A stretch of DNA of 64,000 nucleotides from Silurus meridionalis (taxonomy: Eukaryota; Chordata; Actinopteri; Siluriformes; Siluridae): the NCBI RefSeq assembly GCF_014805685.1, contig NC_060885.1, positions 26,220,132 through 26,284,131 of the forward strand. Reading direction: 5' to 3'. A program made the position numbers and the translations under genes. The notes under the pieces are model-generated. The model was not told where the DNA came from. It searched no databases and saw only the letters and a program-made list of their open reading frames with translations. Shown here piece after piece: positions 10,474 to 20,837 of the stretch (its first letter is position 1; each line of letters opens with the position of its first letter).

Positions 10474-11947
10474 ACACTGTGTGCACAATTATTAGGCAAG
10501 TGATTATTTGGAGCATATCATCATTTTATCCATAATTTCCAAGTCCAAGCTGTATAAACTTGAATGCTTATTGGATTTATTGCATATCAGGTGATGTGCA
10601 TTTGTGTAACGAGGAGGGTGTGGCCTAAGGAGATCAATACCCTATATCAAGGTGTGCATAATTATTAGGCAGATTCTTCTCCTCAGGAAAAATGGGACAA
10701 AAAAGGGATTTAACTGAAACTGAAAAGTCAAAAAATGTAAAAAGTCTTTCACAGGGATGCAGCACTCTTGAATTATGTAAGATATTGAGGTGTGATCACA
10801 GAACCATCAAATGTTTTGTAAGCAAATAAATCAACAGGGTCACAAGAAACATCTCGAGAAGAAAAGACGCACATTAACCGCCAAAGATTTGAAAAGAATC
10901 AAACATGAAGCTACCAGGAACACATTATCCTCTAGTGCTGCCATATTCCACAACTGCAAACTACTTGGAGTGTCAAGAAGTACGAGGTGTTCAGTTCTCA
11001 GAGACATGGCGGGGTAAGAAATGCTGAAACCTGACCACCTCTGAGCAAGACAAATAAGTTGAAACGTCAAGATGGATGCGCCCGTGGTTGGATCTGTTAC
11101 ACAGAGCTCCACTTCGACTCAGATGCCCGCAAGGTGGAGGTGGGGTACTGGTATGGGCAGGTATTATTAAAGATGAGCTAGTTGGACCTTTTCGGGTTGA
11201 AAATGGACTCAAAATCAATTTTCAGACCTACTGCCAATTTTTAGAAGACACTTTCTTCAAGCAGTGGTACAGGAAAAAGTCTGCATCTTCAAGAAGACTG
11301 ATTTTTATGCAAGACAACACTCCATCACATGCATCAAAGTACTCCACTGCGTGGCTGGCCAGTAAAGGCCATAAAGCTGAAAAACTAATGACATGGCCCC
11401 CTTCTTCACCTGACTTAAACCCTATTGAGAACTTTTGGGCCCTTCTTAAGCAGGAAATGTACAGTGAAGGTAAACAGTACACCTCTCTGAACAGTGTCTG
11501 GGAGGCCGTGGTTGCGGCTGCACAAAAAGTTGATTCTGACCAGATCAAGAAATTGACTGACTCCGTGAATGGAAGGCTTGTGACTGTTATCGAAAAGAAG
11601 GGTGGCTATATTGGTCACTGAGATTTTCTTTTTGAAATTTCAGAAATGTTTATTTGTAAATTTTGAGTTTGTTTATTATTCTCACTTTAACAGGTGAAAA
11701 TAAACAAGTGAGATGGGAAAATCTTTGTTTTTCATTTAGTTGCATAATAATTCTCACACTAATAGTTGCCTAATAATGGTGTACATGTAGATATTCTCTT
11801 AAGAAAGCCAAAACTTCACTTTTACTACTTAAATGTTCCGGTTTGAGGGTTTGCTAACATTTTGAATTGACCAAGAGCAGTGTAGTTGTAAAATAACAAA
11901 ATGAATCCTCAAAAATACAACTTGCCTAATAATTGTGCACACAGTGT
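10474..11947 (+). mobile_element. Tc1-like transposon (family C), complete ends
   Basis: Perfectly matching termini: ACACTGTGTGCACAATTATT at the left and its inverse at the right (AATAATTGTGCACACAGTGT). A second internal copy of GTGTGCATAATTATTAGGCA lies at 10651-10670, giving the IR/DR layout known from some Tc1 elements. It encodes a broken transposase. Inserted in RTE copy B; the flanking TA duplication is not cleanly preserved. Confidence 0.9.
10692..11621 (+). pseudogene. Tc1 transposase (family C), stop and deletion
   Basis: Begins MGQKRDLTETEKS at 10692 with a Tc1-type helix-turn-helix region. A TAA stop lies at about 10829 (FVSK-stop-INQQG). Around 11040-11080 the first catalytic block (W-x-x-VLFSDE type) is deleted, leaving only its flank. 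From 11076 the frame is open for 181 codons with RLIFMQDNTPSHAS (second Asp) and [11 protein letters not shown] (Glu), ending EKKGGYIGH. The product would lack the first Asp, so it is inactive. Confidence 0.85.
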
Positions 11948-12508
11948 ACTACACACTTTACTGCTGTCAGACTGTTCTCATTTTTTTCCTGCACCACCCT
12001 CACATACTTCTCTGCCACACATGACTTCCTCATACAATTCCACAACTCCTCTCTCGGTACCTTGTCATACGCTTCCTTTAGATTCACAAACACACAATGC
12101 AACTCCTTCTGACCTTCTTTATACTCCTCCATCAACATCCTCAAAGCAAATATTACTTTTCTCCAATTCTGTTTCGCCAACCTCTTTCTCCTTATGCTTT
12201 CTTGCACTTCCTCATTCCACCAGCAGGTCTATGTCTTCCTTTCTCTTTCCAGATGTCACACCAACTACCTTTCTAGCTGTCTCCCTCATCACTTCTGCAG
12301 TAGTTGCCCAATCATTCAGCACCTCTTCACCACCACCGAGCCCCTATTTGAACTCTTCCCTCAATCGCACACTACAGTCTTCCAACTTTAGTTTCCACCA
12401 TCTTATTCTTCTTTCAGTCCTTACTCTCCTCCTCTTCTACTCCATCTCACAACCCACTTGTGGAGCATAGGAAACCCTCTTCACCTCCACTACACTCTTA
12501 CTGTGCTC

Positions 12509-13010
12509 CAGAGGTGGGAAGTAACGGAGTACAAATACTTTGTTATTGTACTTAAGTAGATTTTTCTGGTATCAGTACTTTACTCCACTATTTATTTTCC
12601 AGACAACTTTTTACTTTTACTCATTACATTTTTACACAAATATCTGTACTTTTTACTTCTTAAATTTTTAAAACCGGCTCGTTACTTTAGTTTTAATCCA
12701 TTGATTTGGCGAAATATCCAATTTTTCTTTTCCATGCGTGCGTTGATTTCAGCCGAACAACCGATTTCCTGTTACTGCGCGTCTTTTTCAATCCGCTGGT
12801 GTATAAAGTCCTGACTCTCACTCTTTACGAAGATAAGAATCAGCAGGCAGAAGGCAGTGAGAAGTTTGGGGTTAACGTGGATGAGACAGAGGGAGTCAGT
12901 GATGTAAACATGACTGAGAACAGACACATTCATGATGATCATCATCATCTTTTCTCTGCTTGTGTTCTATATGTGGATCTTCAGCCTGGATACATTCATT
13001 AGGTAACAAC
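12509..13010 (+). mobile_element. hAT-like element 5' end fragment
   Basis: Starts CAGAGGTGGGAAGTAACGGA followed by AAGTAGATTTTTCTGGTATC, a terminus found on several fish hAT-like repeats. A plus-strand open stretch at 12706-13002 is not recognisable as transposase and is not called a gene. The right end merges into a TG/TA microsatellite. Confidence 0.45.
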
Positions 13011-13024
13011 ATTTTTTATTAGTT

Positions 13025-13025
13025 T

Positions 13026-13081
<56 letters not shown>
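13025..13081. repeat. (TG)n(TA)n microsatellite
   Basis: A short TG run is followed by about 22 TA repeats. Confidence 0.95.
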
Positions 13082-13088
<7 letters not shown>

Positions 13089-13497
13089 TTGGCTGTCAAA
13101 ATTCTAATTATTTTAAACGGCACGCATTTCTGTTTTTACCATTTTTATTTAAAAAAATGTAATTACATAAATAAATAACTAAATATAAAAGAGGCGAAAT
13201 TAAAACCTCCAGCAAAACATACATTTATCCACGACGTCCCTTCTTTACTTAGATATAAAATAAATAAATAAACTCCACCGAAAAATAATTTTAATCAGTA
13301 AACTTTTGTTTTTTTTTATGTGCCAAGTCTCAAATCAAACACCAAATCCGCCATGTTTTACACAATTAACCCTCTAGGTGGCGTTTTGTTGGTTTTTCCC
13401 TCATAATAGCGAAACGAACTTAAATTACTGTCTTTATTGATCGTACAGACAAAAACAATACATCATTCAAATCTGTAAAATGTCTATGATTATATAT
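13082..13497. other. AT-rich DNA, nothing recognised
   Basis: Low-complexity A/T tracts; no ORF or element ends seen. Confidence 0.5.
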
Positions 13498-13664
13498 ACA
13501 GTACAGACCAAAAGTTTGGACACACCTTCTCATTCAAAAAGTTTTCTTTATTTTCATGACTATGAAAATTGTAGATTCACACTGAAGGCATCAAAACTAT
13601 GAATTAACACGTGGAATTATATACATAACAAAAAAGTGTGAAAAAACTGAAAATATGTCATATT
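13498..13664 (-). mobile_element. Tc1-like terminal repeat, solo (family A)
   Basis: ACAGTACAGACCAAAAGTTT through AAAGTGTGAAAAAACTGAAA, the outer ~165 bp of the family A Tc1 element, ending abruptly at DIRS sequence. Confidence 0.85.
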
Positions 13665-13669
13665 GTATT

Positions 13670-14660
13670 GAAAGGGTGCCCCGGTATGTAGACAGCTTTC
13701 AATGAGAGTAGCTTCCCCTGGGACCACAGGAGGATCCGCTGTGCGAGACCACTGATGTGTTGTCCGTATGGACCAGCACATTATGATCTCTCAGGTCAGG
13801 GAGAAAGTGTTTCAAAACCAAAAACACGGCCAGCATCTCCAGGCAGTTTATGTGCCACGTGAGATGTAGCTTTTTCCACTGACCATGGGCGGAGCGGCCA
13901 CTCATGAACGCTCCTCACCCCGTGAGGGATGCATTCGTCCTTAGCATTATGCGATGACATGGAGCTTCCAGTACAGGGCCCTGAGACAGGAACACAGGTT
14001 CTTACACATATCTAAGGCTTGAAGGGCTCACCGTGAGACCTTGATAGTTTGGAGAGGATTGCCCTTTCGGTAGAACCCTCTGTCTCTAAGCCACCACTGG
14101 AGGGGTGCAGGAGGCCAAGTGGAATCACACTGGATGCTGCTGCCATGAGAACCAGCAGCCTCTGAAACTGCTTCACAGTAAGCGACTGACCTTCTGTCAC
14201 TCTCTTGACTGTTACGAGGATAGCTTTAATCCAAGCGGAAGACAGCTGTGCCTGCGTAACAGTCCAGTCCCAAACCACGCCTAAGAAGGTGGTTCTCTGC
14301 ACTGGAGAAAGCACACTCTTTCTGGTGTTTACCCCAGCTCCTTCATGCAGGCGAGAACGACATCTTGATGCTGGACTGCAATCCCAAATTGAATCGAGTA
14401 GCCCTTCTCTACCATGCACAGGGACCCACTGAGACATGTCTGGCAGGCTTCCCCAAGCTGGCACAGATTTCCGCAAGCTAGCACAGATTGCCTTTCTGTG
14501 GCTACTAAGGATGACATGGACCGACCCATGACCTTAGCCATTTCTTTGGTGGCCCTAAGGGCTAGGTCGGCAGCGCGGCATACACTAAAAGTGGTTAATG
14601 ACAGTGACATTTCAGAAGACATGAGGAAAACTGACAAATTCTGAAAGATGAGGCCTTTTA
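13670..14660 (-). pseudogene. DIRS-type retroelement fragment (gag, RT end, RNase H)
   Basis: Tyrosine-recombinase retrotransposon debris on the minus strand. In order: gag-like CRAADLALRATKEMAKVMGR (about 14580-14520), then NTRKSVLSPVQRTTFLGVVWDW and SLTVKQFQRLLVLMAAASSVIP (14330-14100, the part following the RT core), then RNase H with LTWHINCLEMLAVFLVLKHF and VLVHTDNTSVVS (13875-13725). The RT core and recombinase are absent. Several frame breaks. Confidence 0.8.
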
Positions 14661-14877
14661 TGGATAGCATTCACAAAGGCTGCTTGCTTCAGGCTCGACC
14701 AAAATGTGTCAATTGACAAGCAGATGATCCCATTTACAGGAGCCTGTCCATTTCGACAGTATGTGCCACTAAAGCCCAAGCCACTTGGCATGAAAAATTC
14801 AGCAAGGGGAATTTTGTGGGATTTTAAAGTGTGCAAACATACTAAAGTGTGCAAACATACTGACTTCATAGGTTAAG

Positions 14878-15042
14878 AATGCAGAGGGATTGGGTTTGGG
14901 AGCCTTGGTTATTGCACATCTGACTAAAACCGTGCATCCTGGTTATAAAGTATACTATGATCGGTTCTTCACATCCACAAAAGTTGTGGATCAAATGCTG
15001 GAGAAGCAGGTGTACCTCACTGGTACAATAATGAAGAGTTAG
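14878..15042 (+). pseudogene. piggyBac-type transposase fragment
   Basis: A 55-codon open piece reads LTKTVHPGYKVYYDRFFTS and YLTGTIMKS before a TAG at 15040. The YYDRFFTS block corresponds to the conserved D-N-F-F-T-S catalytic Asp region of piggyBac (DDE_Tnp_1_7) transposases. No termini were identified. Confidence 0.65.
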
Positions 15043-15337
15043 ATCACCAGAGTGAAATAAAGTTTTTACTTTTAATACACTGGAAACTTTATTGTGTTAC
15101 ACAGTAAAATAAACCAAGTGTTCACATATGAGGACATAATTGAAAAAAGGAAAAAGAAAAAGAAAAACACAGCAGTTTAAGCCTATGGAGAACCTTACAG
15201 TATATGTCTACAGAAAGCTCAATGGGTCCCTGTGGCTTAGCCCTTTCAGGGCCAATAGTAGTTTGGACAATGAGAATTTTCAGTGAGCAATCCTTTTATG
15301 CGCTGCTCAAGTGCTGTTGGCATATGTGGAATTAATC
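15043..15337. other. A/T-rich spacer, nothing recognised
   Basis: Contains an (AAAAAG)n-like run near 15150. No gene. Confidence 0.4.
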
Positions 15338-15689
15338 AGAATCAAAATCAGATTAAGGTTTATTGGCCAAGTGTGTTGGCAAACACACAAAGAATTTGGT
15401 TCCAGCTTTTGGTGAGTCTCTAACGTACAGACATTAATAACACTATACATTTAGCTTGGACTATATAGGACAAAATAGACAATACAAGACAAAACAAGTA
15501 ATGTACATAAAGTGTGAGAGTGAAATCCGATGGTGATGGATGTACACAGATTCAGATTCAATGACTGCAGTGTAAAACTGCATTAACAGTTCCTGTGGAA
15601 GACTATACTTTTTTAATTGGTGTAGAAAGTACCCCCTCTGCTGGCCCTTTTTGAGAATAGGGTTTATGTTAAACTAGCATTTCAAGTCT

Positions 15690-16555
15690 TGGGAAATAGC
15701 AGGTCTTATCACTGCTATGCAGATGACACTCAACTCATCTTTTCTTTCCCTCCATCAGACACCACAGCTTCTGCTCGGATCTCAGCATGCTTGTCAGATA
15801 TATCTTTATGGATGAGTGCTCACCAACTAAAACTCAACCCCAGCAAAACAGAACTGTTGATCATTCCAGGTGATTCATCTCCAGGTCAAGATCTCCAAAT
15901 AACTCTACATGACTCTCTGCTCTCCCCTTCAGCCACTGCTTGTAACCTTGGGGTAACTATGGACAATGAACTGTCTTTTTTTCCACATGTCGCTAATGTT
16001 GCTCGTTCTTGTCGATTTCTTCTCTATAACATCCGAAGGATTCGACAATTTCTGTCCATACAGGCTGCCCAGATGCTTGTTCAGTCTCTTGTCATTTCAA
16101 GACTTGACTACTGCAACTCTCTGCTGGCAGGTCTTCCCCTGAACGCTATTCGTCCACTGCAAATGATCCAAAACGCAGCTGCACGACTTGTGTTCAATCA
16201 GCCCAAGTTTTCCCACACCACCCCACTGCTGCGCTCCCTTCACTGGCTTCCAGTAGCTGCACGTATCAGATTCAAAACACTGATGCTTGCCTACAAGGCC
16301 AAAAATGGACCAGCACCATCATACCTCAGTGACCTCATCACATCTCGCACTGCACCACGCTGTCTGAGATCCTCCAGCACTGCTCGACTGGTACCTCCTT
16401 CTCTCAGAATGAGAGGTAAGTACACTTCAAGGCTCTTCTCTGTTCTGGCACCGAGGTGGTGGAATGAACTTCCCCTGGATGTCCGTACAGCAGAGTCCCT
16501 GACTATCTTCAAACGACGACTGAAAACCTACCTCTTCCTGAAATACCTAAATTAG
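15690..16555 (+). pseudogene. L2 reverse transcriptase C-terminal half, frame intact
   Basis: Uninterrupted for 288 codons to the natural stop at 16553-16555. The catalytic CYADDTQL lies at about 15713-15736. Downstream blocks are LKLNPSKTELLII, SRLDYCNSLLAGLP, QNAAARLVFNQP, LHWLPVAARIRFK and WNELPLDVRTAESLTIFK. The upstream RT, endonuclease and ORF1 are missing through 5' truncation, so it is a dead-on-arrival copy. The undisturbed frame suggests a fairly recent insertion. Confidence 0.85.
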
Positions 16556-16721
16556 CACTTGCCAAGTTTGTAGAATTTGAGTTATATTTATATTAAGTTT
16601 GTAATCTTGCGTACCAGTGTAGTTTTATTCATTACTAGAGACTCAAAGCACTTTTGTACGTCGCTCTGGATAAGGGCGTCTGCTAAATGCCACAAATGTA
16701 AATGTAAATGTAAATGTAGTA
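15690..16721 (+). mobile_element. L2-clade LINE, 5'-truncated insertion
   Basis: A plus-strand L2-type element. It starts inside the RT domain and ends with GTCGCTCTGGATAAGGGCGT, CTGCTAAATGCC and an (AAATGT)n tail at 16695-16719, a typical L2 3' end. It sits between FKFLGTT and SQDLK of a minus-strand LINE. Confidence 0.85.
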
Positions 16722-16960
16722 GTTCCCAGAAACTTGAAAGTCTCCACAGATAACACAGAGCTGTTGGATATTGTGAGGGGTGTTTCCTAAAGTCCACTAT
16801 CATCTCCACAGTTTTTCTACCATTCTGTTTCAAATACTGTCCATTTGGTTTGATGCCTTTACATTCTAATTTTCGAGTGGTCTGTTTTAAGGTGCGCATA
16901 TGATCATTATACCACGGTGCAAATTTTTTTTTATTTTAAGGGGAGTTACATCATCTAGAG

Positions 16961-17533
16961 CAGGGGTCACCAACCTTTTTAAAACTGAGAGCTACTTCTT
17001 GGGTACAGATTAATGTGAAGGGCTACCAGTTTGATACACACTTCTAAAATAAAACATTTGCTCAATTTACCTTTAATTATATGTTATTATTAACAACTAA
17101 TTATATTAATCTATGTGAGGACACTGATCATGTTAATGATTTCTCACAATAATTATCAACAATGATTTAACAAGGTAGGAAACAGATAAATATCAATATG
17201 CAAAACTTTATTTCTATAAATAAAGTTTAGCCACTAACAATTTTTAACAAATCATGCATCATGTTTGTACAGATTATCAATTAAGTAAGATACAAAAATT
17301 AACTTGGAGACCAGCTAGCGCTAATCTAATAAGAAACATTTTTTTAAAAAAAGTTTTTTTATATTGTCATTTCCGAATTCACACCAATGCAATTGTGATT
17401 TAAAAAAGAATAGCAACAAAAATAATTAGATGCAGCTCACTGGTAAGTTCTATAGTGCGCTATTTTTAGAAAAGGCCCGTGGGTGACTCATGTGGTCCTT
17501 GCGGTCGAGCTGGCGCCCGCGGGCACCATGTTG
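16961..17533. mobile_element. hAT MITE with 8-bp TSD ATCTAGAG
   Basis: The left end is CAGGGGTCACCAACCTTTTT. The right end contains GGCGCCCGCGGGCACCATGTTG, truncated relative to the related end at 22106 (GTTGGTGACCCCTG). The 8-bp direct repeat ATCTAGAG is at 16953-16960 and 17534-17541. Non-coding interior. Confidence 0.85.
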
Positions 17534-17540
17534 ATCTAGA

Positions 17541-18850
17541 GTGTAATAGAACATTGATTTTAGGCATTTATTGGTCCAGTTGATTAGATGAAGATCTGAT
17601 TAATGTTGATAACTCCGGAAGATTATTGATGAAACTTGCTGCTGTAGTTAACGGGAATGTATGCTTAACACGGTAATGTGGCGAGGTACTTGATATGATT
17701 GAGGCAGATTTTAAAAGAGATAAGGCAGGGGTGTCAAATTCACAGTGGGCCAAAATTAAAAACTGGGATTGCCATTGTGCATGTTTTCCGTCTCTCCAGA
17801 TGTGTAATGTTGAACCTTTTCATATGGAAACAAACTTAGGTTTTGCATACATATTGAATCTGGAACAACCAAAGTTTAATATTATAAACACATGGGAAAT
17901 TAAATTTGAAATAAAACACATATCAGTGGTATTCGTTTCGGTATTATGTCTGTCTCTCTCTATCTATGGACCTAAGTCCCTTTTAATGTAAATCTTTTTT
18001 CACAGGGCAACAACACAACCAAAAATAATAATAATTATTATTATTTTGCTTCAATTAAAAAAAAAAAAACAATCTTTCAACTATTACCAGTCCATGCCTT
18101 GTAGTAGAAAAAGTGCATAAAGACATCATTCATTCAAGCTCGGTTTTTACACTCTGATTTACTCTGATGCACATTGGTTCAAGCCAATGTGCATCAATGT
18201 CTGGGTTGAGGCTCTGAGCTGAGGAAATCCTCAGGAGTGAGTGGTGTTTTGTTCATCTTCATTAAAGAGAACAGTTACACACAGATATGTGCTGGTGAAC
18301 ACAGAGAGGATTTGCGCAGCTTGGGCACGGAGTTGGAGCAGTGTGTCAGGGAGGAAACATGGAAACTGTGCAGCACACACAGAGTCGTACTTTGACTTGA
18401 GCGTGTCTCTATACTGGAGTTCAAACAGCTCCATTTGGAGGTTGGTTGGTGCGCTTCCCACGTCAAGATTTGGCCCACGGGCCTGAGTTTAACACCCCTG
18501 AGATAAGGTAATGATCTAAATAGCTTTAGACTGTGGAATTATGACTATATTTTTTTATATTGAATCCAAATGTTAATATTAAATCAAGAGTTTGTCCACC
18601 ACTATGAGCAGGTCCTATAACATTCTGATTAATTTCTACTGAAAATAGAATGGACGCAACTGCTGCTCTTAAGGAGTCTTCCTGATTATCAAAATGAATA
18701 TTAAAGTCAACAACAATGAATGCTTTGTCTAAAGAAGAAGCTGAGTTTGTGATGAAATCTGCAAATCCTATGAGAAAATCAGAGTAGGACCATGGGGGGG
18801 GGTCTATAAATATTAATTAATGGAATTGACTGACTTGCTTTTGGGTGCTA
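17541..18850 (-). pseudogene. LINE APE-type endonuclease remnant (minus)
   Basis: Minus-strand reading outside the inserted MITE (17726-18500) gives IYRPPPWSYSDFLIGFADF, AFIVVDFNIHFDNQEDS (the GDFNIH block with G to V), TLDLILTF and SDHYLI, in the order expected of the exonuclease-endonuclease-phosphatase domain of L2-type LINEs. It continues toward 17545 as FINNLPELSTLIRSSSNQLDQ. Stops and a MITE interrupt it. Confidence 0.75.
17726..18500. mobile_element. hAT (Charlie-like) MITE with 8-bp TSD AGATAAGG
   Basis: TIRs CAGGGGTGTCAAATTC and GAGTTTAACACCCCTG are at the two ends. AGATAAGG occurs at 17718-17725 and 18501-18508. 775 bp, no transposase. The insertion splits the LINE endonuclease reading described above. 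Confidence 0.9.
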
Positions 18851-19389
18851 AATATTTTATGTTGGTGTAAAGAACTTCCTATGTGTTACATCTGTTTTTC
18901 GTTTTTTTGTGTGACGCTTAGATTATTATTATAAATAGCTGCAACACCATCTCCTCTGCCATTTAGATGGGGCCTGTGTATGTAACTATACCCAGGAGGA
19001 CTACCTTCATTTAATGCTAGATATTCATTCGGTTTAATTCACGTTTCTGTCAAAAACATTACATTACATTCCTGGTCGGTAAAAATTTTGTTTATAGTCA
19101 GCGCTTTTGATCTGAGAGATCGAATATTAAAAGATCTGTGGTGTTGAGGTGTTAGCTATGCATTCAGTCTTATTTAATTGAATGGTATTCAGGCTACTTA
19201 AACAGACTTTCTAAGAATTTCTACATTTTGGTTTTGCTCGAGAGACAGACAATCTCAATTTTATGCCCCCTGAATGACATCTCCGTACAGCTAGCAGATG
19301 GTCTGTTTAGCCTATTTGTCTGCTCCCTGGCCTTGGCTCTGGATGGTCACTAGCACACAGTGCTACTACAAGAAATAAGAGCAGCACCT
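18851..19389 (-). other. Probable LINE linker or UTR, no clear coding
   Basis: Lies between the endonuclease and SGNH-like parts of the minus-strand LINE. Stop-rich, with a G-run at 18794-18801 just to its left. Confidence 0.4.
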
Positions 19390-19760
19390 TCTCGAGTGGG
19401 ATGGATACCGTCCCGCCCTAACAGGCTAGCCTTGAACTCCAAATTGCTCCAATTATCTATGAAGCCCACACTGTTTTTGGAGCACCATTAGGACATCCAT
19501 CAGTTCTGTGACCATAACCTGCTGTAAGCTACATCGCCACACCACACTGGGATGGGACCAGAGAATATTACTGCATCAGAAATTGCCTTCGCTAATTTAC
19601 ACACTTCTATAATGTTACTCTTAGTAACGACTGTCAAAGGCATATATCATTAGCTCCTGCATGAAAAACTATCTTAGAGAAGCTATGCTTTCCTGCTATG
19701 TTCGGCATCCTGGCTCCCAGTATACACCTCACCTGTGCTGCTGGTGCCCCTAAAGGTCTA
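19390..19760 (-). pseudogene. SGNH-hydrolase-like LINE ORF1 end
   Basis: The minus-strand reading shows FHAGANDI (GxND-type block III; Asn about 19650) and, after frame breaks, LGRDGIHPTREGAALI (DxxH-P block V, about 19416-19395). An esterase of this type is known in ORF1 of CR1/L2-clade LINEs. The distance and order of the two blocks fit. The frame is broken several times. Confidence 0.55.
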
Positions 19761-20340
19761 GCTAATTTCACATGCCTCAGAATAAAATCATCATGAAGGG
19801 CAGAATTCCATGTATGGGCATTTCTCCCTCAAGATCATGTACACAGCAACCAGAGCAAGAACAAGAGCCATGTTCATCACCATGCTTTATTCAGTTATGG
19901 AAGTACTTGGCAGCGCTGCACAGGACTTGCTGGAGAAGAATGTCATCAAAGAAGTGTGTTTTGGCTGTAAGAGAAGGAGAACCTTGTTCAGTACTTACCA
20001 GGTAGACACATCTTGCTATAGTAGTTGTTGCTGCTGTTGTTCTTGATGTTCAATTTCAGACTCAGGTTCAGATTCTGGATCAGATATGTATGGCTGGATC
20101 TAATTGTTAGCCAGTTAATTTAAGACTATAAAGGTTTTGTTCCTTTTTTATTTATAGCGATGTTAGAGCTTGAAGATGATCACTACACAAAATCATTTAT
20201 GACTCTTTAGTTTCACCCACACCACACCTCCAGGAGCTTCGCTCTTTTTGGAGAGAAGCGTAAGGCTGTATATTTCTGTTATATATCTGATAAAAGACTC
20301 TTAAGAGATATTAAGGATGCAGTACTACAGGAACTCAAGA
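19761..20340 (+). other. Unrecognised segment with an open stretch at 19810-20046
   Basis: The open frame (FITMLYSVMEVLGSAAQDLLEKNVIKEVCFGCKRRR) has a CxxC and ends in a Cys/Ser run. A GT follows STYQ at about 20001. I recognise no family and do not claim a gene. It could be a decayed transposon protein. Confidence 0.3.
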
Positions 20341-20360
20341 TTAACCTAGAATTGGCTGAA

Positions 20361-20381
20361 AGTGTGTGTGTGTGTGTGTGT
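20361..20381. repeat. (GT)n microsatellite
   Basis: About ten GT repeats. Confidence 0.9.
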
Positions 20382-20433
20382 TTGTTATGCTCCTTTAAAG
20401 AATAGAAATCTTTTTCAAGTCAATTGTGTAGTT

Positions 20434-20587
20434 CGAAAATTTAAACACGATGAAACCACACAAGAAAAAAAACATTCCATTGTCTCTTCTCTTTCTTCCA
20501 TAGAACACTACTGTGTTCTATGGAAGAAAGAGAAGAGACAATGGAATGTTTTTTTTCTTGTGTGGTTTCATCGTGTTTAAATTTTCG
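20434..20587. repeat. Perfect inverted repeat, 75-bp arms, 4-base loop
   Basis: Bases 20434-20508 are exactly complementary to 20587-20513 around the loop TACT (20509-20512). The arms contain an A8/T8 run and AAACATTCCATTGTCTCTTC. No transposon terminus or TA duplication was recognised at the edges. Confidence 0.95.
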
Positions 20588-20626
20588 CTGTCAAAATTTC
20601 TTTTGACAGCATACTGCTGTCAAAAG
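20587..20626. repeat. Cluster of short palindromes built on GCTGTCAAAA
   Basis: Immediately beside the long palindrome, GCTGTCAAAA, TTTTGACAGC and GCTGTCAAAAG occur in succession, able to form two alternative 10-11-bp hairpins. Confidence 0.85.
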
Positions 20627-20837
20627 AAAATTGCAAGATTTTTACCTTATGGGGTATAATAGCTTGGCACTGGATCAGTACCCTGAAAAATACACCCACA
20701 GTGCCCATAAATATAGGTGCACTTTGGTTCCCATGTAGTTTGTTCAGTGCTATGGTACCATAATGTTCCTTTATCACTGCTGACCCAGTGACAAGCCCTT
20801 TGTAGCTCATGGTGGCACATTTGTACTCCATACAGCA

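Larger units (their letters stand above)
9560..12508 (-). mobile_element. RTE-clade LINE, copy B, split by a Tc1 element
   Basis: Minus-strand RTE sequence in two pieces, 9560-10473 and 11948-12508, separated by the Tc1 element at 10474-11947. Recognisable minus-strand protein pieces are MEDLKTVALTKRQE-type C-terminal sequence (9806-10153), MMFLDDIVIC near 10340 (the FADD catalytic block as FLDD) and FALRMLMEEYKEGQKELHCVFVN-KEAYDKVPREELW (11926-12207). The right end is cut by a hAT terminus at 12509. Many frameshifts. Confidence 0.85.
15338..19760 (-). mobile_element. Minus-strand LINE debris, split by three later insertions
   Basis: Minus-strand LINE parts in order: SGNH-like region (about 19760-19390), APE endonuclease (about 18850-17541), pre-RT part RGIMIICAPLKQTTRKLE (about 16900), TVEMIVDFRKHP plus FKFLGTT (16800-16725), SQDLK and KKGQQRGYFLHQLKKYSLPQ (15690-15600), then a 3' UTR ending in an (AATCAG)-type tail near 15338. 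Interrupted by L2 (15690-16721) and two hAT MITEs. The endonuclease part looks L2-like and the RT part Rex1/Babar-like, so this may be two adjoining elements rather than one. Confidence 0.65.

Noticed and set aside
12706..13002. 98-codon plus-strand frame in the hAT fragment
   Set aside because: No transposase motif and a position in a subterminal region, so it is left uncalled.
14878..15042. Evidence for a giant piggyBac-herpesvirus fusion element of the Teratorn type
   Set aside because: Only a 55-codon transposase scrap is present, without termini or any viral gene.
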